A stretch of DNA of 39,376 bases from Lysobacteraceae bacterium (GCA_030681035.1 JAUXUI010000049.1:1-39376); one strand, 5' to 3'; shown: positions 29,288-37,884, counted from the first letter of the stretch. Notes: generated by a model from the letters alone, not told the origin. Translations and numbers: made by a program.

Positions 29288-29442
29288 CACGCAGCTCCAT
29301 TGCCAGCGCGCAATTTACCATGCGTAGCAACACCCTGCGCTGCGGCGATGGCCAGCGCGCAGCAATGTCATGCCCGTTGTTGCCCCGCAACTTGGCGTCA
29401 GGCTCTGGCGCGGCGACAATGCCCCGTCGCCAGGAGAGCCCC

Positions 29443-29718
29443 ATGTCGCATATCGAAATACGTAAACCTCACAACAAACCACTCAACCAGGCCAAAGCCT
29501 GTGTTGATCGTGTCGCCAAGCATATTGCCGAGAAGTTCGCCATCGACTACGCGTGGGAAGGCAGCACCCTGGAGTTTTCACGCAGCGGCGTTGATGGCCA
29601 CATCAATGTCGGCAAAGACGAAATCCATGTGCGTGCCACTTTGGGATTCCTGCTCGGCATGCTGAAAAAACCGATCGAAGACGAAATCCAGCGTTACCTC
29701 GACGACGAGTTCGATTGA
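29443..29718 (+). CDS. Polyhydroxyalkanoic acid system family protein
   Basis: A small protein of 91 residues starting MSHIEIRKPHNKPLNQAKACVDR, matching the family often annotated as a putative polyhydroxyalkanoic-acid system protein (PHA_gran_rgn), which is found near PHA granule genes but has no proven function. The core HIAEKFAIDYAWEGSTLEFSR, GHINVGKDEIHVRATLGFLLGML and KKPIEDEIQRYLDDEFD are typical. An AGGAG Shine-Dalgarno sequence 7 bases before the ATG supports the start. It is the first of the storage-lipid-like genes running to 36558. Confidence 0.85.
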   Translation: MSHIEIRKPHNKPLNQAKACVDRVAKHIAEKFAIDYAWEGSTLEFSRSGVDGHINVGKDEIHVRATLGFLLGMLKKPIEDEIQRYLDDEFD

Positions 29719-30029
29719 GGAACCCATGGCAGGGTTACTCCCTGGTGAGCGAGCGCAACACCGCAGCTGACCAGCCAGAAGGCCGCCCACAGGGAGCGTG
29801 CCGGAAGCGCCATGCCGGTGTTGCTGCGCTTGCCAAGGGCTTGCCATTGCCTGCGCGCAGCGCCTTGGCCTGACGCTTCCGGCATTGCTCTGAAAGTACC
29901 GATAGTTGCGAAGCACTACACTCGGCTCGAACGGCTTTCTTGCCGCCCCTGATGACACGCACTCGAGTGCAACACTGGCGCGCTATCCTTTTTGCAGCCT
30001 GCACCGTCAGCCTGACGAGGAGTTGCCCC
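29719..30029. other. Gap with a hairpin-forming segment (29799-29884)
   Basis: No gene is seen between 29719 and the TTG at 30030. The arms TGCCGGAAGCG (29799-29809) and CGCTTCCGGCA (29874-29884) form a perfect 11-pair stem. Inside, GCCAAGG (29832-29838) and CCTTGGC (29863-29869) form a second stem, and GCTGCGC (29823-29829) and GCGCAGC (29855-29861) offer an alternative pairing. It could be an RNA element or a repeat; no T-run follows. Confidence 0.45.
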
Positions 30030-31166
30030 TTGCGCATTGGTTTCCTGTTTCACCACCGTCCGGATCAACTCTGGCACGCCGCGCCAATTGCATTCGAAAT
30101 GTCATTGCTTGAGACGGCACTGGACGTTGTCATCTATTGCATCAACGACGCCCTCGTCGCCACTGCGCATCAGATCGGCAGTGGCTACCCCGGCCATCGC
30201 TGCCGGATCGAGCGCATCGAGCAAGGCCGCGCCATCGAAATGGCGGGTCGGCTGTTGCGCAGTTGGACCTCGATCACCAAGTCGGCGGTATTGCGCCTGG
30301 GCACCGCGCGCTTCGCCGCGCTCGACGCCCTGGTGGTGCCCGACCTCACCAGCCTCGCACTGCGCCGCCGGTTGCCCGACCTGCTCATGGTTTTTTCCAA
30401 TCACGGCGCCGGTGATCGCGCTCGCGGTTATGACCCGCGCATCGCGCGCTTTGATTTCGTCCTGGTTGCCGGACGCAAACTGGAACGACGATTTATCGAG
30501 GAGAGGCTGGTCCGTCCGGGTGCATACGCGCTCGTCGGTTATCCAAAGTTTGATGCGGTAACGGCAGTGTCGCCAATCGCGCCACGCCCTTTTGCCAACG
30601 ACTTGCCTACCGTGCTTTACAACCCGCATTTTGAACCCACACTTTCCTCATGGCCGCTGTGGGGCGTCAAAATCCTCGAGTTTTTTTGTGCAAACGCTGA
30701 TCGTTACAATCTGATCTTCGCACCACACCTCAAACTGTTTGAGCATCACCGGCGCTACGGCGCGCGGCTGCCGGAACGATTCCATCGCTGCCCCAACATC
30801 CTCATCGATACCGACAGCGCGGCACTCACCGACATGAGCTACACCCGCGCCGCCGACATCTATCTGGGCGATGTGAGCAGTCAGGTGTACGAGTTTCTGA
30901 TCGAGCAGCGCCCCTGCCTGTTCCTCGATCCACGCAGCATCGATTGGCGCAACGACCCGAACTATGCGCACTGGCTGCTCGGGCCGGTGCTGACCGACCT
31001 GAATGCGCTGGGCCCGTCGCTCGACCGCGCCAAGGCGGACCATGGCCATTATCGTGCGCAACAGAAAACCGCAATCGCCGACACCTTCGACCTCAGCGAC
31101 ACCCCTTCGGCACGCCGCGCTGCAACGGCGATCCGCGATTTTGTTGCTGCCCATCCACAGCGATAA
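30030..31166 (+). CDS. CDP-glycerol glycerophosphotransferase-like protein
   Basis: A 378-residue protein with the GT-B-like pattern of the teichoic-acid TagB/TagF glycerophosphotransferase superfamily: the N-terminal LRIGFLFHHRPDQLW, VFSNHGAGDRARGYD, VLVAGRKLERRFIEE with VGYPKFDAV, TVLYNPHFEP, and the phosphate-site region TRAADIYLGDVSSQVYEFLIEQRPCLFLDP. Family members transfer glycerol phosphate or related groups; this organism would not make teichoic acid, so the true substrate is unknown. A GAGGAG Shine-Dalgarno sequence 7 bases before TTG 30030 makes TTG the best start; an in-frame opening at 29940 would overlap the hairpin region. It is followed by a convergent FFLEELY gene. Confidence 0.72.
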   Translation: MRIGFLFHHRPDQLWHAAPIAFEMSLLETALDVVIYCINDALVATAHQIGSGYPGHRCRIERIEQGRAIEMAGRLLRSWTSITKSAVLRLGTARFAALDALVVPDLTSLALRRRLPDLLMVFSNHGAGDRARGYDPRIARFDFVLVAGRKLERRFIEERLVRPGAYALVGYPKFDAVTAVSPIAPRPFANDLPTVLYNPHFEPTLSSWPLWGVKILEFFCANADRYNLIFAPHLKLFEHHRRYGARLPERFHRCPNILIDTDSAALTDMSYTRAADIYLGDVSSQVYEFLIEQRPCLFLDPRSIDWRNDPNYAHWLLGPVLTDLNALGPSLDRAKADHGHYRAQQKTAIADTFDLSDTPSARRAATAIRDFVAAHPQR

Positions 31167-31184
31167 CCTGATTTTATCGGCGGC

Positions 31185-31901
31185 TCATGGCCGTGCAAAC
31201 GGCTTGCCATGACCGGCAAACAGGCGGCGCGACACTTCGCGCTCACGCGCGGCGATGGTATGCAGAAAATCGCTGGCGCCATCCAACGCAGCAAACGCGC
31301 TGAAGCCGCGCTCCAGAAATTGCTGCAAATCCCCCACTCCGGCCAGTCGCGCCGGTACCCGGCTGGCACGCAGCAGGCCGGAGACACCGCGCTTGTGTAC
31401 GGCGCGATCCAGGGTCTGGCCGACGGCAACAATCAGATCGATCTGATAACAGCGCAAGCGCGGGCAGCCGGCACGGTGATAGGCGTCGGCATAACGCCTG
31501 GCATCAAGCTCGCGTACCGCAGTCGCTGACAAGGCGCGCACCATGCGCAGGTCCAGTGCATGCGACAGCGCACCCAATGCCACCGCATCGCCCAATGCCC
31601 GTAACAACGATGCCGGCAACATCCGCGCCATCAACGGCACCACCTTGGCGATGTTCTGGTCGCGGCGAGTGAAATCGCGGTCGGCGTACAGATCGGTCAG
31701 AAAAAACGTCGCCGCTGGCCGCATGCGCTCGTCGGCCAGCAAGTCGGAAAAACTCGCCGCCAGGCGTTGCGATTGCCAACGCCGCAATTCCGGCAACCAG
31801 GGCGATGTGTTGAACGGCTGGAGTGATGGGTCGTGCAGGTCACGGTGCCATTGCACGCGTCGCTGCACCCATTGCGCGTTGACGGATTCACTGTGTCTCA
31901 T
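31185..31901 (-). CDS. FFLEELY-motif protein
   Basis: A 238-residue cytoplasmic protein matching the group known by its FFLEELY-like motif: here AATFFLTDLYADRDFTRRDQNIAKVVPLM, then ARMLPASLLRALGDAVALGALSHALDLRM. No catalytic motif is seen and the biochemical role is unknown. The start chosen is ATG 31901 (MRHSESVNAQWVQRRV); a weak CTGG precedes it. The frame to 32006 is an extension with no support. It is divergent from the patatin gene across about 250 bases, and in xanthomonads such genes occur near phasin and patatin genes, so it may take part in the same process (inference). Confidence 0.78.
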   Translation of the reverse strand: MRHSESVNAQWVQRRVQWHRDLHDPSLQPFNTSPWLPELRRWQSQRLAASFSDLLADERMRPAATFFLTDLYADRDFTRRDQNIAKVVPLMARMLPASLLRALGDAVALGALSHALDLRMVRALSATAVRELDARRYADAYHRAGCPRLRCYQIDLIVAVGQTLDRAVHKRGVSGLLRASRVPARLAGVGDLQQFLERGFSAFAALDGASDFLHTIAAREREVSRRLFAGHGKPFARP

Positions 31902-32151
31902 TGCGCCAGTGTAGTGTTTCTGCAAAAACGGCACCTGCTTTGCGTGAACACCACAGGCGACATGACTCACACGATGCGATGCCCGTGCGGCATTGCAGCA
32001 AATCACTTCACGTCATGAGGCATGGGCAACGATCATGCCTGTCGTTACGCACCGTGAAGTGATGCTGCCATCAGCGATTTCGCATGTCGCACTATCTGAT
32101 CGTAGCTGGCGGTACTACAATCGGGATACCACTCAGGACATCCGCCACCGT

Positions 32152-33423
32152 ATGCTGCTACTTCAACGCGCCTCTGCCCCCAGCACCAGCCACGGCAAGA
32201 TCGGCTTGGCCATCGCCGGCGGCGGGCCGCTGGGCGGCATCTACGAGCTCGGCGCGCTGCGCGCACTCGAGCTCGCCACCGAAGGGCTGAACCTGACCCG
32301 GGTCGATGTCTCGGTCGGGGTCAGCTCCGGCGCGTTTCTCGCTGCCGGCCTCGCCAACCGCATGAGCACAGCCGATATTTGCCGTATCTTCATCACCGGC
32401 GATTCCGATGACGTGCGCTTCCGACCGGCGCAGTTCGTGCGTCCGGCGCTGTTCGAATACGTACGCCGCGCCGCAGGGTTGCCGCGCATCATGCTGGACT
32501 GGTGCGCAACCCTGCTGGCTGAGCCCACCGATTCGCGGTTGAGCGATTTGATCGGGCATTTCGGCGGGCTGATTCCGATTGGCTTGTTCGACAATTCCGG
32601 CGTTGAGCGTTTTCTGCACGAATTGTTTACCCAACGCGGGCGCACCAATGATTTTCGCGAACTGGCGCGACCGTTGTATGTAGCGTCGGTGGACCTCGAT
32701 ACCGGCGAAGCGATCCGCTTTGGCAGCAAGGGCTGGGACGACATCCCGATTTCCAAGGCGCTGCAAGCCAGCTCGGCTTTGCCCGGCCTGTACCCGCCGG
32801 TGGATATCCGTGGCCGCCACTTTGTCGATGGCGCACTGCGCCGCACCATGAATGCCTCGGCGGTGCTCGATCACGGCATCGACCTGCTGCTGGCGGTCAA
32901 TCCACTGGTTCCGTTCGATACCAATAGCGCCGCCATCCGCAACAAACGCAGTGTCGATCGCATTGCCCAGGGTGGCCTGCCGGTGGTGTTGTCGCAAACC
33001 TTCCGCACCCTGCTGCAATCGCGGGTCGAAGTGGGCCTCGCCAAGTACGCCGAGATGTATCCCAAGGTCGATCAGATCGTGCTGGAACCCAACGCCGACG
33101 ACAGCGAGATGTTTTTCACCAACCTGTTCAGCTACTCCTCGCGCCGGCGTATGTGTGAGCACGCCTATCGCAGCACGCTGGCGGATTTGCGGGCGCGCCG
33201 CGACGTGCTCGGCCCGGTGTTTGCACGCCACGGCCTGAAGCTGCGCGATGCGGTGCTCGATGACCCGCACCCGTCCTTGATCAAAGGCTTGCCGCCAATG
33301 CCATCGGCCACCGAAACCACGGCGCAACTGCGCCATGCGCTGGATTCGGTGGACGACCTGATCGCAACCCGCACCCGCAGCACCAAGCGTCGCGGCTCGC
33401 AGCGCAAGCGCTCAGCGCGCTGA
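32152..33423 (+). CDS. Patatin-like phospholipase
   Basis: A Ser-Asp dyad lipid acyl hydrolase. With the ATG at 32152 the protein has 423 residues. The oxyanion-hole GGGPLGG (23-29), the nucleophile GVSSG with Ser58, and the catalytic Asp226 in VDGALRR are all visible. The C-terminal 25 residues are very basic (TKRRGSQRKRSAR), a possible binding tail. Earlier in-frame ATGs at 32062 and 32035 would add 30-40 residues; no Shine-Dalgarno sequence settles it, but the conserved part starts just after 32152. A TACAAT at 32116-32121 lies upstream. It is followed by the phasin gene after 105 bases. Confidence 0.85.
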   Translation: MLLLQRASAPSTSHGKIGLAIAGGGPLGGIYELGALRALELATEGLNLTRVDVSVGVSSGAFLAAGLANRMSTADICRIFITGDSDDVRFRPAQFVRPALFEYVRRAAGLPRIMLDWCATLLAEPTDSRLSDLIGHFGGLIPIGLFDNSGVERFLHELFTQRGRTNDFRELARPLYVASVDLDTGEAIRFGSKGWDDIPISKALQASSALPGLYPPVDIRGRHFVDGALRRTMNASAVLDHGIDLLLAVNPLVPFDTNSAAIRNKRSVDRIAQGGLPVVLSQTFRTLLQSRVEVGLAKYAEMYPKVDQIVLEPNADDSEMFFTNLFSYSSRRRMCEHAYRSTLADLRARRDVLGPVFARHGLKLRDAVLDDPHPSLIKGLPPMPSATETTAQLRHALDSVDDLIATRTRSTKRRGSQRKRSAR

Positions 33424-33528
33424 CAGCCGGCTTCAAAAACGACATGGTGTGAATGCTCTAGTTGCTGCGCCGACACTGGCACTCGACGGGCGCAGTCGCA
33501 CCCGCTGTCCACAGCCCGAGGAATGATC

Positions 33529-34227
33529 ATGGCCAAGTCCAAAACCGCACCGCGCACCAAGCGCAGCAGCAAGTCCACTTCAAGCAAGAGCGATGCCGGC
33601 CTGCAAGCCAAGGCCGAGCACCTGTCGCGCTCCATCGTCGAATCCGCCCAGCACATCTGGCTGGCCGGCGTTGGCGCATTTGGTCGCGCGCAGGAAGAAG
33701 GCACGCGCATGTTCGAGGCGCTGGTCAAGGAAGGCATGAATATCGAAAAAAGCACGCGCCACATTGCCGGCGACCGCGTTGAAGCGGTACGCGATGCGAT
33801 GGAAGAGCGTGTCGGCAGTGTCCGCGATCGTGCGTCCGACACCTGGGATCGCCTGGAGAAGGTGTTCGAGCAGCGCGTTCAGCGCGCCCTGACCAAGCTC
33901 GGCGTGCCCGGCAGCAAGGAATTGCAGGATCTGATCGGCCGTGTCAACGAGCTCAATGCGCAATTGCGCAAGCTGGCTGGCGTGCCGTCCAAGAGCAAGC
34001 CCGCAGCAAAGAAGGCCACTGCGAAGAAGGCTGCTGCCAAGAAGGCTACTGCCAAGAAGACCACCGCGAAGAAAGCGACGGTGAAAAAGGCTGTTGCCAA
34101 AAAGCCGACTGCCAAGAAAGCGGCGAGCAAGGCACCGACAGCCAAAAAGGCCAGCAAGACTGCGCCGCGCAAGAAAGCCACGCTGCCAAAGACGCCGGCT
34201 CCGAGCGCGCCGACCAGTACCGATTGA
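33529..34227 (+). CDS. Phasin-family protein with Lys/Ala histone-like tail
   Basis: A 232-residue protein of the phasin / poly(hydroxyalkanoate) granule-associated family. The middle (about 30-150) is helical and amphipathic (HIWLAGVGAFGRAQEEGTRMFEALVKEGMNIEKS, DTWDRLEKVFEQRVQRALTKLGVP, LQDLIGRVNELNAQLRKLAG), and may form a coiled coil. From about residue 155 a tail of AAKK, TAKK and AVAKK repeats resembles the C-terminus of histone H1, as in PhaF-type phasins, and should bind DNA or ribosomes non-specifically. Such proteins coat granules and distribute them with the nucleoid. A GAGG upstream favours ATG 33529 over 33523. A terminator-like hairpin lies at 34308-34379. Confidence 0.88.
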   Translation: MAKSKTAPRTKRSSKSTSSKSDAGLQAKAEHLSRSIVESAQHIWLAGVGAFGRAQEEGTRMFEALVKEGMNIEKSTRHIAGDRVEAVRDAMEERVGSVRDRASDTWDRLEKVFEQRVQRALTKLGVPGSKELQDLIGRVNELNAQLRKLAGVPSKSKPAAKKATAKKAAAKKATAKKTTAKKATVKKAVAKKPTAKKAASKAPTAKKASKTAPRKKATLPKTPAPSAPTSTD

Positions 34228-34569
34228 TTCGCGGCAGCGATAAACCGTGAATCCGGTTGCGCGTCGAGCGCGCAGCCGCTTGTCACCAGCAAAACCGTTT
34301 CAGTTGTGGCCCGCCAACCTAAACGATGTCCCGTTAGATCCCTCCCCTTACGGCACTTCTGGTTGGCGGGCCCTTTTTTGCTCGTAAAAACAGCGAAAAC
34401 CGATCGTCGTCGCCCACAGGGTGGGCTCCCACAAGAACAGCCCCCTGTAGGAGCCCACCCTGTGGGCGACCGAGCGCAGCAGATGCGTAGGCCGCGACGT
34501 CCCGGTGGGCGACCGAGCAAGCCACGCGCCTGGAAACGAAGCCCGCGCACGCGGCACGCTGCGGTGACC
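34228..34569. repeat. Repeat-rich gap between phasin and fatty acyl-CoA reductase
   Basis: No gene seen. It contains the terminator above and an inverted pair: GTCGCCCACAGGGTGGGCTC at 34409 onward and its reverse complement at 34446-34470, with only 12 bases between them, the same repeat as at 6035 and 23027. A further GTGGGCGACCGAGC copy occurs near 34505. The pair lies between convergent genes, so it could stop the leftward transcript. Confidence 0.75.
34308..34379 (+). terminator. Long-loop intrinsic terminator after the phasin gene
   Basis: GGCCCGCCAACC (34308-34319) pairs with GGTTGGCGGGCC (34361-34372) and is followed by CTTTTTT (34373-34379). The 12-pair GC-rich stem plus U-run is a classical intrinsic terminator for rightward transcription. 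The loop is 41 bases, unusually long. Confidence 0.75.
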
Positions 34570-36558
34570 CTACCAATGCACACCGCGCATCAGTGAAGCA
34601 AATGCGATCTGCTCGTTGCTCGGCGCTGCCGGCTCCTTCGCACCCGCTTCGCCCTTGGCTGCCGCCGAATCGGGGAACAACTCAAACGCGGTATTCATCA
34701 CCACCTCATAGGCCTTCGGCATCACCGCGTTCAACACGCCGGCGAAAATACCAAGGCGGGTCGCGATGCGGCTGGGCCGTTCGATGATAGCCTCGACGAT
34801 CAAATCCGCCGCTTCTTCCGCGCTGATCGTCGGCACCGATTCGTACATCTTGGTCGGCGCAATCATCGGCGTACGTACCAGTGGCATATTGATGGTGGTG
34901 AAGGCGATGTTCTTGCCCGAAAACTCCGCTTGCGCGCAACGGCTGAACGCATCGAGCGCCGCCTTGGATGCCACATACGCCGAAAAACGCGGCGAATGCG
35001 CGAGCACGCCGATCGACGAAATATTGATGATGTGGCCGCGACGGCGATCGGTCATCTTCGGCAAAAAACCCATGATCAAACGCAGCGAGCCAAAATAGTT
35101 GAGCTGCATGGTGCGTTCGAAATCGTGGAAGCGATCGTAGCTCAATGCGATGGAGCGGCGGATCGAACGGCCGGCATTGTTGACCAGGATATCGACCGCA
35201 CCGTGCTCCTTGAGCACAGTTGCAATCAACGCATCACACGAGGCGATTTCAGCCAGATCGGCGGTATACGCCCAGCACTTGCCGCCGGCAGCGATGATCT
35301 GGTCGCGGGTCTTGAACAACTCTTCTTCACCACGCGCCACGATGATGGTCTTGGCACCCGCCTCGGCGACCTTGATCGCCGCTGCCTGGCCGATACCCGA
35401 CGAGGCACCGGTGATCAGCACCACGCGATCCTTGACCTTGCCCTTGAGCGAGCGATCAACGAACAGCGCCGGGTCGAGATTGCGCTCCCAGTAATCCCAC
35501 AGCCGCCAGGCGTAATCATCCAGGCGTGGCACAGTGATTTTTGTACCCTTCAAGGCGCGTTCGGTTTCACGCGCATCAAAGCGGGTCGGGTAATTGATGA
35601 ACGACAGCATCTGCGCCGGAATATGCAGGTCGCGCAGCAGCATGTTGGTCATGCGCTTGACCGGTGGCAGATTGGCGATGGCCATGCGCACCGCACCGGG
35701 CACAAACGCAAACATGCGGGTATCGATACGCAAGGTCATTTCCGGTGCATGGCCGGCGCGGCAGAAGGTATTGAGCGCCTCGCCAACGCGCGAGGGTTCG
35801 GGGTCAACCAGGTGGAAGCAGTGCCCATCGAGCCCTTTTTTGTGCGCGATGTGATCCATGGCATCGGCCACATAATCCACCGGCACCATGTTGATGCGGC
35901 CGCCCTCGATGCCCAGGGTCGGCATCCACTGCGGCAGGGTTTCGCGCATTTTCTTGATCAGCGTGAAGAAATAATACGGGCCATCGATTTTGTCGATCTC
36001 GCCGGTTTTGGAATGGCCGAGCACGATCGCCGGGCGATAAATCCGCCACGGCACCGAACATTCGGTTCGCACCAGCCCCTCGGAATCGTGCTTGGTACGG
36101 AAATAGGGGTCTTGCAGGCCCTCGGCCTCGTCAAACATGTCCTCGCGGAACACCCCCGGATACATGCCGGCAGCGGCAATCGAGCTGGTGTGATGGAAGC
36201 AGCCAGCCTTGACCGCGGTAGCCAGTTCGATGGCATGGCGGGTACCCTCGATATTGGCCACCTGCTGGCTTTCGGCATCGGCGGTGAGATCGTAAATCGC
36301 GGCGAGGTGGAAAAAATGCTGCACCTTGCCGGCCAGGCTGCGTACTTGCGCAGCAGTCAGGCCAAGTTTGGGTTTGGCCAGATCGCCCACGACCGGATGG
36401 ATGCGGCGCGCGTCCCAACCCATGCGCTCGATCATCTGCGTCAGTTTTTTTTGCGAACTCTTGCGCACCAGCACGTGGACCGTGCCTTTGCGCTTGAGCA
36501 AATTGGAAACCAGATGACGGCCAATGAATCCGGTTGCACCGGTGACGAAATACGACAT
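34570..36558 (-). CDS. Two-domain fatty acyl-CoA reductase (fatty-alcohol forming)
   Basis: A 662-residue fusion of two NAD(P)-binding domains that closely matches, as I remember it, the Marinobacter fatty acyl-CoA reductase Maqu_2507 and mycobacterial AcrA1 in order and in many segments. The N-terminal extended SDR (male-sterility type) has GATGFIG (7-13), HFFHLAAIYDL, and Tyr152/Lys156 in YFRTK. Residues 320-370 (INYPTRFD, VPRLDDYAWRLWDYWERNLDP) are the linker. The C-terminal classical SDR has TGASSGIG (383-390), NNAGRSIRRS and Tyr528/Lys532 in YVASK, ending FASLMRGVHW. It reduces long-chain acyl-CoA to alcohol using NADPH. The ATG follows a GGGAGGGG Shine-Dalgarno sequence. No ester synthase is nearby. 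Confidence 0.88.
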   Translation of the reverse strand: MSYFVTGATGFIGRHLVSNLLKRKGTVHVLVRKSSQKKLTQMIERMGWDARRIHPVVGDLAKPKLGLTAAQVRSLAGKVQHFFHLAAIYDLTADAESQQVANIEGTRHAIELATAVKAGCFHHTSSIAAAGMYPGVFREDMFDEAEGLQDPYFRTKHDSEGLVRTECSVPWRIYRPAIVLGHSKTGEIDKIDGPYYFFTLIKKMRETLPQWMPTLGIEGGRINMVPVDYVADAMDHIAHKKGLDGHCFHLVDPEPSRVGEALNTFCRAGHAPEMTLRIDTRMFAFVPGAVRMAIANLPPVKRMTNMLLRDLHIPAQMLSFINYPTRFDARETERALKGTKITVPRLDDYAWRLWDYWERNLDPALFVDRSLKGKVKDRVVLITGASSGIGQAAAIKVAEAGAKTIIVARGEEELFKTRDQIIAAGGKCWAYTADLAEIASCDALIATVLKEHGAVDILVNNAGRSIRRSIALSYDRFHDFERTMQLNYFGSLRLIMGFLPKMTDRRRGHIINISSIGVLAHSPRFSAYVASKAALDAFSRCAQAEFSGKNIAFTTINMPLVRTPMIAPTKMYESVPTISAEEAADLIVEAIIERPSRIATRLGIFAGVLNAVMPKAYEVVMNTAFELFPDSAAAKGEAGAKEPAAPSNEQIAFASLMRGVHW

Positions 36559-36657
36559 AACCCCTCCCAGTATGGTTTGCGCCAGCCCGGCTTTGCCGCC
36601 GACTTCGGCCCAGCATAGCCAGCATTGCCGCTGCGTGCTACAGGGTACGGAGAAATC

Positions 36658-36827
36658 CACCTCGCGACCGGTTGCGCTTCTTGAACTTGATCCACCAGCG
36701 TTCGTCATTCCCGCGGAAGCGGGAATCCAGCGACGCCAGGTTGCCGGCAAGCCGAAAAACTCTGGATTCCCGCTTTCGCGGGAACGACGGTGCGTGGAGG
36801 GCGCCATTGCACCTCGCGACCGGTTGC
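36658..36827. repeat. Direct repeats enclosing an inverted pair of CATTCCCGCG units
   Basis: CACCTCGCGACCGGTTGC occurs perfectly at 36658-36675 and 36810-36827. Between them are CGTCATTCCCGCGG... (36703-36730) and its reverse complement CTGGATTCCCGCTTTCGCGG (36762 onward to 36789), arranged head to head. The structure lies in the gap between the reductase gene and dusB. Confidence 0.75.
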
Positions 36828-36851
36828 ACCGCTGCCAGTACAATACCGGTA

Positions 36852-37844
36852 ATGCGCATCGGCCCCTACCTGATTGACCCGCCCGTACTGCTGGCACCGA
36901 TGGCCGGGGTCACCGACAAGCCGTTTCGGCTGTTGTGCAAGCGCATGGGCGCCGGGATTGCAGTCTCGGAAATGACCACCGCCGACCCACGCCTGTGGCG
37001 CACCGCCAAATCCCGTCAACGCATGGATCATGACGGCGAACCGGCCCCGATCAGCGTGCAGATTGCCGGTTCCGACCCGCAGCGCCTGGCCGATGCCGCG
37101 CGCTTCAACGTCGATCACGGCGCACAGATCATCGACATCAACATGGGCTGCCCGGCGAAAAAGGTGTGCAATGTCTGGGCCGGGTCGGCGTTGATGCGCG
37201 ACGAGGCGCTGGTGGCGCGCATCCTCAGCGCCGTAGTTTGCGCGGTATCGGTACCGGTGACGTTAAAGATCCGCACCGGCTGGGACGCCGATCACCGCAA
37301 TGCGCTCGCCATTGCCCGCATCGCCGAGGATTGCGGTATCGCGGCACTGGCAGTACACGGCCGCAGCCGCGATCAGCTCTACACCGGCCATGCCGAGTAC
37401 GACACCATCGCGAGCGTGAAGGCCGCGCTGCGCATTCCGGTAATCGCCAATGGCGACATCGATTCGCCGCAAAAAGCGCTGCGAGTGCTGCGCCAGACCG
37501 GCGCCGATGCGGTGATGATCGGCCGCGCCGCACAAGGCCGGCCGTGGATCTTCCGCGAAATCCGCCATTACCTTGCCTGTGGCGAACTGCTGCCGCCGCC
37601 CGCATTGCCCGAGGTGCGCGACATTCTGCTCGCCCATCTCGACCAGTTGCATGCGTTTTACGGCGAGCCGCAGGGCGTGCGGATCGCGCGCAAGCACCTG
37701 GGCTGGTACGCCAAGGATCACCCGGAAAGCGCCGCGTTTCGTGCGGTGGTCAATGCCGCTGAAACCGCGGTGGCACAGCGTCAACTCACTGCCGACTATT
37801 TCGACCGGCTGATCGGCGATGCTGCGTTGACCATTGCCGCGTGA
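36852..37844 (+). CDS. dusB: tRNA-dihydrouridine synthase B
   Basis: Reduces specific uridines in tRNA with FMN and NADPH. The 330-residue protein starts MRIGPYLIDPPVLLAPMAGVTDKPFR and has the catalytic Cys in INMGCPAKKV, the GSALMRD segment, RTGWDADHRNAL, AVHGRSRDQLYTG, IANGDIDSPQKA and AVMIGRAAQGRPWIF. The signature is of the DusB type rather than DusA or DusC. ATG 36852 is chosen because the family starts there; the frame back to 36672 is repeat-derived. fis, which follows dusB in enterobacteria, is not present; metK follows after 78 bases. Confidence 0.95.
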   Translation: MRIGPYLIDPPVLLAPMAGVTDKPFRLLCKRMGAGIAVSEMTTADPRLWRTAKSRQRMDHDGEPAPISVQIAGSDPQRLADAARFNVDHGAQIIDINMGCPAKKVCNVWAGSALMRDEALVARILSAVVCAVSVPVTLKIRTGWDADHRNALAIARIAEDCGIAALAVHGRSRDQLYTGHAEYDTIASVKAALRIPVIANGDIDSPQKALRVLRQTGADAVMIGRAAQGRPWIFREIRHYLACGELLPPPALPEVRDILLAHLDQLHAFYGEPQGVRIARKHLGWYAKDHPESAAFRAVVNAAETAVAQRQLTADYFDRLIGDAALTIAA

Positions 37845-37884
37845 ACCAGATGCACACGCATTTACTCTGCGCTATCATGTGCAA

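Noticed and set aside
34930-36618. 562-residue plus-strand frame opposite the fatty acyl-CoA reductase
   Set aside because: It is antisense to a protein with clear SDR motifs along its whole length; no own motif or Shine-Dalgarno site.
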